Shown here: positions 24,840 through 35,500 of the stretch, in pieces | How the letters are laid out: each line of letters starts with the position of its first letter | Numbering within the stretch: the first letter of the stretch is position 1 | Notes under the pieces: generated by a model | The model's input: only the letters and a program-made list of their open reading frames with translations | The model's database searches: none | What the model was told of the DNA's origin: nothing | NCBI RefSeq assembly: GCF_001704415.2 | Contig: NW_017189517.1 | Location: 11,233,167-11,297,166 of the forward strand | Source: Capra hircus | Taxonomy: Eukaryota; Chordata; Mammalia; Artiodactyla; Bovidae | Direction: 5' to 3' | Length of the DNA stretch: 64,000 bases | Translations under genes and position numbers: made by a program

Positions 24840-25030
24840 GGGACCTTGCAGTCAGCATCTATTGGTTGTTTAGTCTCAGTATCGCAGTTTCCTGATATGT
24901 ATTGATATAACGGAATGGCTAACAACCCATTCAAAAGCTTGCTGTAAAGATTAAATGAGATAATATGTGCCAAGCACCTAATACAGTGCTTGTACATCAT
25001 AGAAACCCATAAGTTAATATTATCACCTAG
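24840..25030 (+). repeat. MIR SINE
   Basis: Forward MIR, weak at its 5' half and clear at its 3' half: tctcagtatcgcagtttcc, gctgtaaagattaaatgaga, taatatgtgccaagcacc and acagtgcttgtacatcatag. Confidence 0.75.
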
Positions 25031-25413
25031 AGCTGGTATTGGCTTTGATGATTGGCTAAGGAGACATCCACCAAGTGACCTAGCTGTGTATTTGGTTTGT
25101 GATTTGTTAAATCTCTTGAAGACCCAAGGGCTTATTGCAGTCTAGAGGAATGAGACTCTGAGAAGTGAAGACAGCTTGCTTACAGAAAATTGATAGGCAA
25201 TCATGATGGAGTATTCTTGACTCACCAAAATGAAAACTTCTTAGGGCAATTGGTAAACGTAGTTAGAGGCTGTTTATTTCTTTTGCTAGTGAAACCTTGC
25301 TATTCAGTGCCTCAAGTCTCTCTCTTCCTTAGGATATAACCTTTTAGAGGAGGACCTATGGAAACTTTCTTGGGATCTCAATGAGCTTAATAAACTTCAT
25401 CTAGGAATGAGCC

Positions 25414-25614
25414 GGAGGAGAATTCTTCATCTAGGAATAGGCAGGAGGAGAAGGGGACCACAGAGGATGAGATGGTTGGATGGCATCACCGCCTCATTTG
25501 ACATGAGTTTGTGCAAGCTCCAGGAGTTGGTGACAGACAGGGAAGCCTGGCGTGTTGCAGTCCATGGGGTCGCAAAGAGTTGCACACGACTGAGCGACTG
25601 AACTGAACTGACTG
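25414..25614 (+). mobile_element. BovB 3' end, with a scrambled 5' junction
   Basis: Plus-strand BovB terminal 185 bases from caggaggagaaggggacc to the actgaactgaactgac tail. Target copies aggaatgagcc sit at 25403-25413 and 25615-25625. Between the left copy and true BovB sequence there are about 27 bases (25414-25440) that repeat a BovB-like ggaggagaa word and a second copy of host cttcatctaggaat. This is an irregular insertion junction. Confidence 0.93.
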
Positions 25615-25625
25615 AGGAATGAGCC

Positions 25626-26537
25626 ATCATTACCATAATAAAGGCTCACTAATCACTGTTGAAAGCCACAGGTTAATTATTGCGTAAGGGTTGTATAATG
25701 TAGTTTCAGGAACTGAATAATTAAAAAATTTAAAAGACCATTTAACATATCTTTGACACAGAGCCAGAAAGTAGAAGACAACCTTACTTTAATCATTTAA
25801 CAGGAATTTAGCAACTCAGGCAACATATATCTGAAGCAGTTATTCATAGTATATTGTGGTTGCAGTGTTGAAGAATAACATTTCCTCAGGACAATTGGAA
25901 TTCAGTAATGAAAGCTAAAATTGAATACAAATGGGGGGTTGCTGGGGGAAGAGTACTGATAATGAGGACCATGTAATGTTCAGAATTTGAGTGTCTAGGT
26001 TCTAGAGTATATCCCAATACACTTTTAATTTCTACCCCCCTAAAGTTGCTTAAAAGATTCCTTTGGCTTAATTGCCCTCTCTTTCATGCCCTTGTTTAGC
26101 TTAAATTCCTTATATTCTGTAAAAACTGACTTGAAATTCCCCTGTCTTATTCTGTGTCCTTTCAGTACATACACAGTAAGTATATATTGCATGTAGAATC
26201 TTATTAAAGGGCAGGATGGCAATAATGGTCACATTGTATTAGAGACTCATTGAAACAAATGCCTACTACAAAACCTACAGAGTTTTGATTTGGCCATGCT
26301 AAGCTGGGTACTCTAAATGCTCTTACAAATGAAGGGATAGGGAAGATTGTACAAAAGAGGCTATTTTGCTGATTCCAGAGCAGTGGTGTTTCTAAGTAAA
26401 TACCTTTATAACCTTCTACTATACTTGTATTGGAAAGCAATACAAGTGGGATCTATAAGTATTGAAAGGCCTGTAATAAAGACAGAATAAAGGTATTCTT
26501 AACCTTTTGTAGATTTTAAATTTTGTTTACTGTTCAC
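25626..26537. other. No gene recognised
   Basis: Unique AT-rich DNA. No repeat family recognised and no supported coding frame. Confidence 0.5.
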
Positions 26538-26637
26538 GGGGTATGTCCAACTGAATGCAGAGTTCCAAAGAATAGTATGCAGAGATAACAAAATCTTCTT
26601 AAGTGAACAATGCAAAGAAATAGAAGAAAACAATAGA

Positions 26638-27684
26638 ATGGGAAACATTAGAGATGTCTTCAAGAAAATTAGAGATACCAAGGCAACATTTCATGCAAAG
26701 ATGGACACAATAAAGGACAGAAATGGTAAGGACCTAACAGAAGCAGAAGAGATTAAGAAGAGGTGGCATGAATACATAGAAGAACTATACAAAAAAGACC
26801 TTAATGAACCAGATAACTACGATGGTGTGATCACTCACCTGGAGCCAAACATCCTGGAGTGTCGAGTCAAGTGGGCCTTAGGAAGAATTACTCCGAAGAA
26901 AGCTAGTGGAGGTGATGGAATTCTAGCTGAGTTATTTCAAATCCTACAAGATGATAATGCACTCAATATGTCAGCAAATTTGCAAAACTCGGCAGTGGTC
27001 ACAGGACTGGAAAAGGTCAGTTTTCATTCCAATCCCAAAGAAAAAGCAATGTCAAAGAATGTTCAAATTACCTACAGTTGCACTCATTTCACATGCTAGC
27101 AGGGTAATGCTCAAAATCCTTCAAGCTAGGTTTCAACAGTACGTGAACCAAGAACTTCCAGATGTACAGGCTGGATTTAGAAAAGGCAGAGGAACCAGCG
27201 AAATTGCCAACATCTGTTGGATCATAGAGAAAGCAAGGGAATTCCAGAAGAGCTTCTACTTCTGCTCCATTGACCACATTAAAGCCTTTGACTGTGTGGA
27301 TCACAGCAAACTGTGGGAAATTCTTAAAGAGATGGGAATACCAGACCGCTTTACCTGCCTCCTGAGAAACCTGTATGCGGGTCAAGAAGCAGAACCGGCA
27401 TGGAATAACTAACTTGATTTTGAACCAGGAAATTGGGAAAGGAGTACAATATACATGGCTGTATATTGTCACCATGCCTATTTAACTTCTATGCAGAGTG
27501 CATCATGCGAAATGCCAGTCTGGATGAAGCACAAGCTGGAATCAAGATGGCTGGGAGAAATATCAACAACCTCAGATATGGAAATGACACCACGCTTATG
27601 GCAGAAAGTGAAGAGGAACTAAAAAGCCTCTTGATGAAAGTGAAAGAGGAGAGTGAAAAAGCTGACTTAAAACTCAACATTTAA
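26638..27684 (+). pseudogene. BovB RT in three broken frames
   Basis: The RT is divided among frames at 26638-27099, 26951-27412 and 27433-27684. The first carries the linker with DRNGKDLTEAEEIKKRWHEY and the ASGGDGI words. The second carries FIPIPKK, AGFRKGRGT and an intact motif A (KAFDCVDHSKLW). The third carries GCILSPCLFNF, but its catalytic box reads YGND instead of YADD. Frameshifts near 26950-27099 and 27400-27440 plus the altered box make it non-functional. Confidence 0.88.
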
Positions 27685-27692
27685 AAAACAAA

Positions 27693-27772
27693 CACCTATG
27701 GCTGATTCATGTTGAAGTTTGACAAAACAACAAAATTCTGTAAAGCAATTACATTTCAATTGAAAAATAAAT
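27693..27772 (+). mobile_element. L1_BT 3' tail inserted in BovB
   Basis: About 80 bases of bovine L1 3' end: acctatggctgattcatgtt, gaagtttgacaaaac, ctgtaaagcaattaca, then an A-rich tail. It breaks the BovB phrase between ctcaacatt and aagatcatt. Short A-rich copies aaaaacaaa/aaaaactaa (27684-27692 and 27773-27781) may be target duplications. Confidence 0.85.
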
Positions 27773-27877
27773 AAAAACTAAGATCATTGCATCCTGTCCC
27801 ATCACTTCATGGCAAATAGATGGGAAAAGTGGAAACAGTGACAGATTTTATTTTCTTGAGTTCCAAAATCACTACAG

Positions 27878-28162
27878 ATGGACTGCAGCCACAAAATTAA
27901 CAAATGCTTGCTCCTTGGAAGAAAAGCTCTGACAAACCTCGACAGCATATTAAAAAGCAGAGACATGACTTTGCTGACAAAGGTATGGGTAGTCAAAGCT
28001 GTGGTTTTTCTAGTAGTCATGTATAGATATGAGAGTTGGACCATAAAGAAGGTTGAGCACCGAAGAATTGATGCTTTCAAACTGGTGCTGGAGAAGACTC
28101 TTGAGAGTCTCTTTGACTGCAAGGAGATAAAACCAGTCAGTCCTAAACGAAATCAATCTTGA
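27878..28162 (+). pseudogene. BovB RT C-terminal fragment
   Basis: A 94-residue frame downstream of the L1_BT insertion. It contains DCSHKINKCLLLGRK, MYRYESWTIKKVEHRRIDAF and a degraded LEKTLESLFDCKEI end. It is the C-terminal part of the same broken BovB ORF. Confidence 0.85.
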
Positions 28163-28432
28163 ATATTCATTGGAAGGACTGATACTGAAGCTGAAGCTCC
28201 AATACTTTAGCCACCTGATGTGAAGAGCTGATTCATCACAAAAGACCCTGATGCTGTGAAAGACTGAAGGCAGGAGGAGAAGGGGATGACAGAGGATGGG
28301 ATGGTTGCATGGCATCACCGACTCAATGGACGTGAGTTTGAGCCAACTCTGGGAGATGAAGGGCAGGGAAACCTGGCGTGCTGCAGTCCATGGGGTTGCA
28401 AAGAGTTGGACATGACTTAGTGACTGAACACC

Positions 28433-29842
28433 AACAAATTTGTTGAAAAGGTGATTAGGAAGGACTTTAGATACACATATTCATATATATGTTTACACAC
28501 ACAGGCATGTACTTATACATATGTGTGTTTCTAAATTTAGACTAGCAGACCATGAAGTTATTTTTAGCAAAGTTCAGAGCCTGTCTTTACGTAAATGATG
28601 GCTCAGCTTGAGACATTTTGTTGGACCTAGGTAACTGTTTTAGCAGAAGATGGATATTATCTTAGGCTATCTGGGGAAGGGAAAATGGGAGCAGCTGTGG
28701 AAAAATTTAAGTTATCTAGTGGGAGTCAGATTAGAAATAAGGTTGTCAGGGGTTGATAGGCCTCCCTCCACCATGTCTCCTGCCTCTGAGCAGGGCATCT
28801 TCCCATTCAACCCAGCTTCTTGCGTTGTCTCTTGCCTGTTTGCACAATTAGTGCAAGGTCGGTCACATGATGAGGTAATGGCAGATCAAGACAGTAATTC
28901 TCTGTAGGCAAAGACTTGGTGTGCAACATTGCTTTTGCTTAGGGGCAGAGTTGGTGAGCACAATTTAGGTTTTGTAAATGCTTGCTGACTTGTACCCCAC
29001 AGGCAACTCCTTGTTAATTAAATTGGCAGCTAAGCCACAAAAAGTTGTTTGAAATATCTAGTGGTCATTTAAATGGAACTCAAGCAAAATTATTTGTCTT
29101 TCATTCTAGGGACAAAAAAGGATGATGCATCTAATGCAGCTAATGCATTTTATGGCATAAAAAGCACATTTCTAAAGAGCTAGTCCAAGGTCCAGTATGT
29201 TTTTAAGGGCCACGTTGCTCAGTAGCACCTATGAACAGTTTTAGTCAAGGTCCAGTTTTAAATGGTTGTTAGCCAGGTCAAGCTAGAGATTAGGAAAGGT
29301 GGTAGATGAAATCAACTCAGGGTCTGGCACCAGTTACAAAAGGAAGCAGGTCATTGGGTTGTGTTTATAGAGGAAAGAGAATGGATTGTAAGATTGTTAT
29401 CACTGGAATCATGGTAGGGGAGGGGAGACCCTCATTTGAAGCCTCAGCCCCCAGACTAAAGGAGCCCAGAGTACTTTAAGGACTCACATTTAATTGGCCA
29501 TACATTCCACAGGAAGAAGCCCTGCCTCTGGCTACATCCCTTTGCCTTGAAGAAAGGAAAAGGAGGGGAGGGGTGGGGGAGAGCCCTCTGGCATCCTGGG
29601 AAGATGTTTCTAAAGCATCTCCAGATTTTTCAGCCTGGTTTCAGGCTTTATACTGAACACTGGCAGATATTTACACACCCTGGTTAACAACTTGGTGAAG
29701 AGTTTCTTTTACTGTTGCATCAGTAAGCAGTGGCATATGGAGTTTATACAATCCGGGTTGTTTGGAGCCAGATGATCTCCTAGCCCCTTCAATGTAAATG
29801 TTTTGTACTGCTTTACAGTTTGCAGCAGTTCTGTCCCTAACC
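28433..29842. other. No gene recognised
   Basis: Unique sequence between two BovB copies, a little richer in G at 29400-29600 (aggggaggggtgggggag). No coding or repeat signature identified. Confidence 0.5.
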
Positions 29843-30966
29843 GTCAGTTCAGTGGCTCAGTTGTCCGACTCCCTGCAACCCCATGAATCGCAGCACGCCA
29901 GGCCTCCCTGTCCATCACCAACTCCCAGAGTTCACTCAAACTCGCGTCCATCGAGTCAGTGATGCCATCCAGCCATCTCATCCTCTGTCGTCCCCTTCTC
30001 CTCCTGCCCCCAATCCCTCCCAGCATCAGAGTCTTTTCCAATGAGTCAGCTCTTAGCATGAGGTGGCCAAAGTACTGGAGTTTCAGCTTTAGCATCCTTC
30101 CTTCCAAAGAAATCCCAGGGTTGGATCTCCTTGCAGTCCAAGGGACTCTCAAGAGTCTTCTCCAACACCACAGTTCAAAAGCATCAATTCTTCGGCACTC
30201 AGCTTTCTTCACAGTCCAGCTCTCACATCCATACATGACCACTGGAAAAACCATAGCCTTGACAGACCTTTGTTGGCAAAGTAATGTCTCTGCTTTTGAA
30301 TATGCTATCTAGGTTGATCATAACTTTCCTTCCAAGGAATAAGCGTCTTTTAATTTCATGGCTACAGTCACCATCTGCAGTGATTTGGGAGCCCCCCAAA
30401 ATAAAGTCTGACACTGTTTCCACTGTTTCCCCATCTATTTCCCATGAAGTGATGGGACCGGATGCCATGATCTTCATTTTCTGAATGTTGAGCTTTAAGC
30501 CAACTTTTTCACTCTCCTCTTTCACTTTCATCAAGAGGCTCTTTAGTTCCTCTTCACTTTCTGCCATAAGGGTGGTGTCATCTGCATATCTGAGGTTATT
30601 GATATTTCCCCCGGTAATCTTGATTCCAGCTTGTGCTTCTTCCAGCCCAGCGTTTTTCATGATGTACTCTACATATAAGTTAAATAAGCAGGGTGACAAT
30701 ATACAGCCTTCACATACTCCTTTTCCTATTTGGAACCAGTCTGTTGTTTCCTGTCCAGTTCTAACTGTTGCTTTCTGACCTGCATATAGGTTTTTCAAGA
30801 GGCAGGTCAGGTGGTCTGGTATTCCCATCTCTTTCAGAATTTTCCACAGTTCATTGTGATCGACATAGTCAAAGGCTTTGGCATAGTCAATAAAGCAGAA
30901 ATAGATGTTTTTCTGAGACTCTTGCTTTTTCCATGATCCAGCAGATGTTGGCAATTTGATCTCTGA
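29843..30966 (-). mobile_element. BovB LINE, 5'-truncated
   Basis: Minus-strand BovB from its 3' end gtcagttcagtggctcag to the truncation point after gatctctga. It has lost about 20 bases near 30117 where sister copies read the ctgatctcctttaggatgg words. Close to the other young copies. A possible ccctaa/ccctag pair flanks it but is too short to rely on. Confidence 0.95.
29844..30254 (-). pseudogene. BovB C-terminal ORF fragment
   Basis: A 136-residue frame with MYGCESWTVKKAECRRIDAF near its start, then CWRRLLRVPWTARRSN, the LKLQYFGHLMLRADSLEKTL block and GRQRMRWLDGITDSMD. It is the region after RT up to the element end. It overlaps the RT frame (30223-30990) out of frame because of a deletion near 30265. 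Confidence 0.88.
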
Positions 30967-30990
30967 CCCTAGAGGGAGGGAAAAAAACAA
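30223..30990 (-). pseudogene. BovB RT fragment, motif A and YADD intact
   Basis: The longest RT frame here (255 residues). FIDYAKAFDYVDHNELWK spans about residues 33-50 with the motif-A aspartate at 41. GCILSPCLF is at 95-103 and YADD at 135-138, followed by the ESEEELKSLLMKVKEESEK block. The first 10 or so residues are host sequence past the truncation point. The catalytic residues are kept, but the element lacks its endonuclease and the N-terminal RT part. Confidence 0.9.
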
Positions 30991-31048
30991 CTAAATTCTT
31001 CACTTTGAGGATCCAGATAACAAAGGGAAAAATAGAAGTACAGTTTCA

Positions 31049-31306
31049 CATGTATAATATCATATGTGAAACAAATCGCCAGTCCAGGTTCGATGCATGA
31101 TACAGGATGCTTGGGGCTGGTGCACTGGGATGACCCAGAGGTATGGGATGGGGAGGGAGGTGGGAGGGGGGTTCAGGATGGGGAACACGTGTACACCCGT
31201 GGCGGATTCATGTTGATGTATGGCAAAACCAATACAATATATAGCCTCCAATTAAATAAATTTATATTAAATAATTTTTAAAAAGTTAAATTGCTTTAAA
31301 AAAAAA
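31049..31306 (+). mobile_element. L1_BT 3' end with 15-bp target duplication
   Basis: Bovine L1 3' UTR: ccagtccaggttcgatgcat, ggatgcttggggctggtgca, a ggagggaggtgggagggg G-run, ggattcatgttgatgtatgg, then an A-rich tail. Direct repeats agaagtacagtttca (31034-31048) and agaagtatagtttca (31307-31321) differ by one base. A severely 5'-truncated insertion; the polyG-rich 3' UTR is a known L1 feature. Confidence 0.95.
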
Positions 31307-31321
31307 AGAAGTATAGTTTCA

Positions 31322-32486
31322 TTAACTAGAGGTTTGGGTGTAGTTCACCCTGGTGAATCATACATGATGATCAACATGAATACAAGCAGCTAAGTAGTTT
31401 TCATTAGGATCCAATTAGTAGGTGATTTGGTTGCTAAATGTGTTTGCTAATTCATTAACAATTAGGTAAATTAAATTTAATGGAAATGATTTAAATTTGA
31501 AAATAAAATGCTGTACATATTAATTTTCACTTTGTAGATTAAAATCCATTTGCTGCCTCCCCCATCCCCTTCCTCCCTCTCTCTCTTTTTAAATCGTACA
31601 CAGCACATAGGCAATTAGAGCACACAGGGTAGTTTGTTTTTCTCATTTAAAGTATCTCTTCGCTCTGGAAATCAGTCCTCCAGTGGAACATGTTTGTCTG
31701 TGTCTCTGGTTGAGTGTCAGCAACAAATGGTGCATTGCACATAATACTGATGGGGATTGTTGGTGCAAGTGAGAGCAGGAAAAGCCCTTTGCAATACTGG
31801 GAGGGATTCTGGAAGGTATTTTAGAATTTGAAGGGGCTTAAGGCTTGATTCCGCTGCTGATATTGAATTGCAGCATGACCAAATGATTAACAAACTTGTC
31901 TTTCTTGAAATATCTCAGGGCAGAGAGGTTCTCAAATGATTGCAAATTGGTTAATGACTTTAAAAAGCATGTTTCTTGCTGTAAACATGTAACTTTGCTG
32001 GGTTTTCCTGAACAGTTGGGTATGTTTAGGAGGTAGCAATATAGATCAAGATATACCGAACTAGAAAGGTTATGTTCTTTTTTTGTTAAATCTCAGAAAA
32101 AGCTCTTCAGTTCAGGATGAATTTGAAAACTGGTACCTCGATTTATTTTAAATAAGTTCATTTCAGCTTTACTATCAGTGAGTATAAAAGTTGCAATGCA
32201 TTTCCTGTTGTAACATTTTGTGTTGTTTTCATTGTCTTTCTGATTTTTTTCTGATCTTTGAATAGATCTCATTGACAACTTCCTGGAAAAACAACCAGTC
32301 TTTTCTCACAGGGGATCATATTATGTAATTTTTCCTTGTTATCAAATAGAAGACTGAATTATCAAAGCTAAACAGGTAGGCAAGGCAAACTTCAATGTGG
32401 ATTGGTCTTTTCATTTTTAAATATTGTATTCAAATGGGATGGTTGTTATTATTGTGTGTATCTGAAAGCAGTAAGATGCTATAGGC
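31322..32486. other. No gene; AT-rich unique DNA
   Basis: No repeat recognised. The part at 31850-31980 is rich in ATTAAC/ATGATT/TTGCAAATTGG words of the kind seen in conserved non-coding DNA. That impression cannot be tested without alignment. Confidence 0.45.
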
Positions 32487-32497
32487 CTTTGCTCTTT

Positions 32498-32720
32498 GGA
32501 CTTCCCTGGTGCCTCAGTTGGAGAAGAGTCTGCCTGCAATGTAGGAGACCCAGGTTTTATCCCTGGGTCGGGCAGATCCCCTGGAGAAGGAAATGGCAAC
32601 CCACTCCAGTATCCTTGCCTGGAGAATTCCATGGACAGAGGAGCCTGGTGGGCTAAAGTCCATGGGGTTGCAAAGAGTTGGACCTGACTGAGAGACTAAC
32701 ACTTTCACTTTTCACTTTCA
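32498..32720 (+). mobile_element. Bov-tA SINE with 11-bp target duplication
   Basis: Plus-strand Bov-tA from acttccctggtgcctcag to its tail of repeated ttcacttttcactttcac. Target copies ctttgctcttt (32487-32497) and ctttgatcttt (32721-32731) differ by one base. Confidence 0.94.
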
Positions 32721-32731
32721 CTTTGATCTTT

Positions 32732-34326
32732 ACTATGGAACAGCGTGAGGAGAATACGTGACCCAGTATGATTGGTGACTTGCCAGGGTAGGTTCATATT
32801 TCTGAGAAACTGGCTGTGGTTGTACAGTTAACATCAGTATTTTGCTTTCAACTCATGTTAATAGGTTGTTGAAAGTTCAAGTGAACATTGTTGAGGTTGA
32901 GTGAGTGAAAAAATATTTAATGGGGTCTGTTAAGTATAAGAGGAGATCATTCATTGCTGGCTTCCATCAGGATATCTAATTTCTCCTTGAGGACCTGACC
33001 TGATTTTTTGTCATATGAGGGTCAGATTACTATTTACCTCAAAATCAGCTACTGTGCTCATAAAAGTTGTGTTTATTTTCTCTCTTGGATACGTGGCCAT
33101 AAATATTGGGTTAGAAGCATCACTGAATTTTTGTCCTCCTTTTACAGTGCCTTCTCTCAGTGAACTTGTCCTGTTTTCTCCCTTTTACATTCAGTTTTAT
33201 GGGATCCTATAGAAAAATCTTCATAATATGAAATGGGTGATGACTTACCTTTTTAAAGAGTTTAAGCTATGAAAAAAGGGAGAATCTTGGAGTTAAGCAA
33301 GATAATTGGTTCAAAAAATAATGAGGATTCAAGTAAGGATTACATTCTTTTTTTTTTTTAAAGATAGATCTATTCATTGGATTGTCCTTATTGTTTCCAT
33401 TCGTTAACCTTGTCAAGTGATCATTTGACTGATAGACCTCTCAATATCACCAATTTTTGAATTTTCATTTAGATGTTACGGAGATAATTACTGAGTTGTT
33501 TGATTTTGCATTTGAAGTGTACTTTGTAGAAGCTTGCATTCTATATATAGATAGACTAAATTTTTAAAAAGCCGTAGATGGAAATTTGGGTAACTTTCTC
33601 ATCCCTGAGGATGGATGAGGGGAAAGGGAGACAAAGCACTTATTCCTATGCAGATAGTTCACTGATGTCTCAGTTTTAAAATGTCTCCCTGAAAAAAAAA
33701 AAATGTCTCCATGGATGTACCGTGGCCCTTTCTCTTTTGAGGCTGATTCAGTCCAATAAAGCACAGTCATCAGTGAACACATTTAAAAATTCTGTCATTT
33801 AATACCTCTAATTTCCATATTTGTCTTGTATACTCCCATTTTCCTATATTTTCCAAAATAAAATTCAAGTTTTGTATAGTTTTCTAGTATTGCTCTCTTA
33901 TCTAGCAGTTTACAGTCTCTAAGTTTGTCTTCTGGACTAGAGGCCTTGCCAGTGATGAAAGAGAGATAAATGTACTGTATCCTCATTTGTCATAGTAAAG
34001 AGAGCACTTCTTCACTTGACTCCTGCAGTCATGTGGACACTTTTGCTGTGTATCTAACTGGACAGAGTAGTGGCATATACTTTCTCACCTTAGAAAACAA
34101 AAATGTTGTATAGCTAAAATAACTCTAAGGAGTTTTCAACAGCTTCTGACCCATGTTATCAGGTACCATATGTAGAATGAAAAGAAAAGCTAAGAAGCAC
34201 ATTTAAGGTGTGGAAAGTCAAGCAAGGCCACAGAAGGAACTTTCTCAATACAATTCTTTTCAGAAATACTTTTTTTAAGTTGAATTATTTAATTTTTGTC
34301 TGTTGACAGTGAAGATTTGAAATTCC
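32732..34326. other. No gene recognised
   Basis: Unique AT-rich DNA. It contains a poly(A) tract flanked by short copies of aaaatgtctcc (33678-33710; see findings) and a T11 tract near 33350. No supported coding frame. Confidence 0.5.
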
Positions 34327-34336
34327 CTAACAATAA

Positions 34337-34548
34337 AGTGAAGTCAAGGCGCTCAATCGTGTCCGACTCTTTGCGATCCCATGGACTGTAGTCTACCAGG
34401 CTTCTCTGTCCATGGGATTTTCCAGGCAAGAGTACTGGAGTGGGTTGCCATTTCCCCCTCTAGGGGATCTTCCTGACCCAAGGATCGAACCCAGGTCTCC
34501 TGCACTGCAGGCAGATACTTTACCCTCTGAGCCACCAGGGAAGCCCCT
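34337..34548 (-). mobile_element. Bov-tA SINE with 10-bp target duplication
   Basis: Minus-strand Bov-tA from gctcaatcgtgtccgactc through gacccaaggatcgaacccag to gagccaccagggaagccc. Perfect copies ctaacaataa sit at 34327-34336 and 34549-34558. Confidence 0.95.
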
Positions 34549-34581
34549 CTAACAATAATAATATGATCTTATTTTTGTAAT

Positions 34582-34870
34582 GGGCTTCCCAGCTGGTGCT
34601 TGTGGTAAAGAACCTGCCTGCCAATTCAGGAGACAGTATGGCAAAAACCACTACGATATTGTAAAGTAATTAGCCTCCAATTAAAATACATTTTTAAAAA
34701 AAGAAAAAAAAAAGAGATGTGGGTTTTATCCTTGGATGGGGAAGATCCCCTGGAGGAGGGCGTGTCAGCCTACTGCAGTATTCTTGCCTGGAGAATTCCA
34801 TGGACAGAGGAGCCTGACTGGCTACAGTCTATGGGGTCACAAAGAGTCCAACATGACATAAGCAATGTAT
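34582..34870 (+). mobile_element. Bov-tA SINE split by an L1_BT tail
   Basis: Plus-strand Bov-tA beginning gggcttcccagctggtgc. It is interrupted after caggagac (34634) and resumes at gagatgtgggttttatcc (34714). It ends with gtccaacatgacataagc. Outer target copies tatttttgtaat (34570-34581) and tattcttgtaat (34871-34882) enclose the whole composite, showing the SINE came first. Confidence 0.93.
34635..34713 (+). mobile_element. L1_BT 3' tail inside Bov-tA
   Basis: About 80 bases: agtatggcaaaaaccacta, gatattgtaaagtaattagc, ctccaattaaaatac, and a poly(A)-rich end with a G interruption. It equals the last bases of L1_BT, as at 31215-31260. It is nested in the SINE right after the tRNA A-box region. 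Confidence 0.9.
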
Positions 34871-34949
34871 TATTCTTGTAATATTATCTTAGAGTTTACA
34901 AATATACTTTCACAAATATTTCATCCCACCATCCAAAATAGCAGTAGAC

Positions 34950-35500
34950 AGGCAATATTACTTAAAATTCTTTTTCAGATTATAAATACAATGCATGGTT
35001 TTTAAAGAAAATTTGAAAATGCTGAGTATAAAAAGACAATAAAAATCATTGATAACTCCTTCTAAAGATAACAATGAGTCAATAGCTCATGTTTTGGCTT
35101 ATTTCACTCCAGTCTTTTTCCTTTGCAAATGTGTGTTTGTATTGTAATTTGCGTTAGGTTTTTTTTTTTTTTTTTAGATTTTTTTTTTTAATGTACTGCT
35201 TTGAAACCCACTTTTCTGCTATGTGTTTATTGTGAACGTGCTAGTTCATTAAGTATTCTTCTCAATACTGCAGAGTTTCCAGTGTATGGATTTAGCACAA
35301 TTTATTTGGACTTCATCATTTATTTCGATTGTTTCTGACTTTTTCAATAAGAATTCATGCTGTGATTAACATTCTGGTACATAAATATTTGGGTGCATTT
35401 CTAGTTATTTTATCGGGATAAAATCTTGAAATTTCAGGATTCCTGAGTTTAAAAAAACATGTCCAGGTTACACTTTGAAAAGTTGTTTCCGTTTAGTCCC
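34950..35500 (-). mobile_element. Old L1-like (minus) remnant (tentative)
   Basis: Antisense old-LINE phrases: cccacttttctgctatgtg, catttatttcgattgtttctg, caataagaattcatgctgtg, acataaatatttgggtgcat, and gcatttctagttattttatc with a ttctggtacat word. The word order fits the antisense end of an ancient L1. It includes two T tracts (35159-35189). Confidence 0.55.

Larger units (their letters stand above)
22396..25402. other. No gene; unique DNA with two MIR copies
   Basis: Apart from the MIRs listed separately, I see no gene, tandem repeat or young transposon in these 3 kb. Short frames show no domain. Confidence 0.5.
26538..28432 (+). mobile_element. BovB LINE, longest copy, split by L1_BT tail
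   Basis: Plus-strand BovB starting at gtatgtccaactgaatgcag (linker upstream of RT), covering the whole RT domain and running to the 3' end near gactgaacaccaac. About 1.8 kb of BovB is present. Frames are broken several times and an L1_BT tail sits at 27693-27772. A weak pair aaattttgttt/aaatttgttga at the two ends could be the target duplication. Older than the copies at 30 and 61 kb, judged by its many changes. Confidence 0.95.

Noticed and set aside
29836..30976. ccctaa/ccctag as BovB target duplication
   Set aside because: Six bases with a mismatch is within chance expectation.
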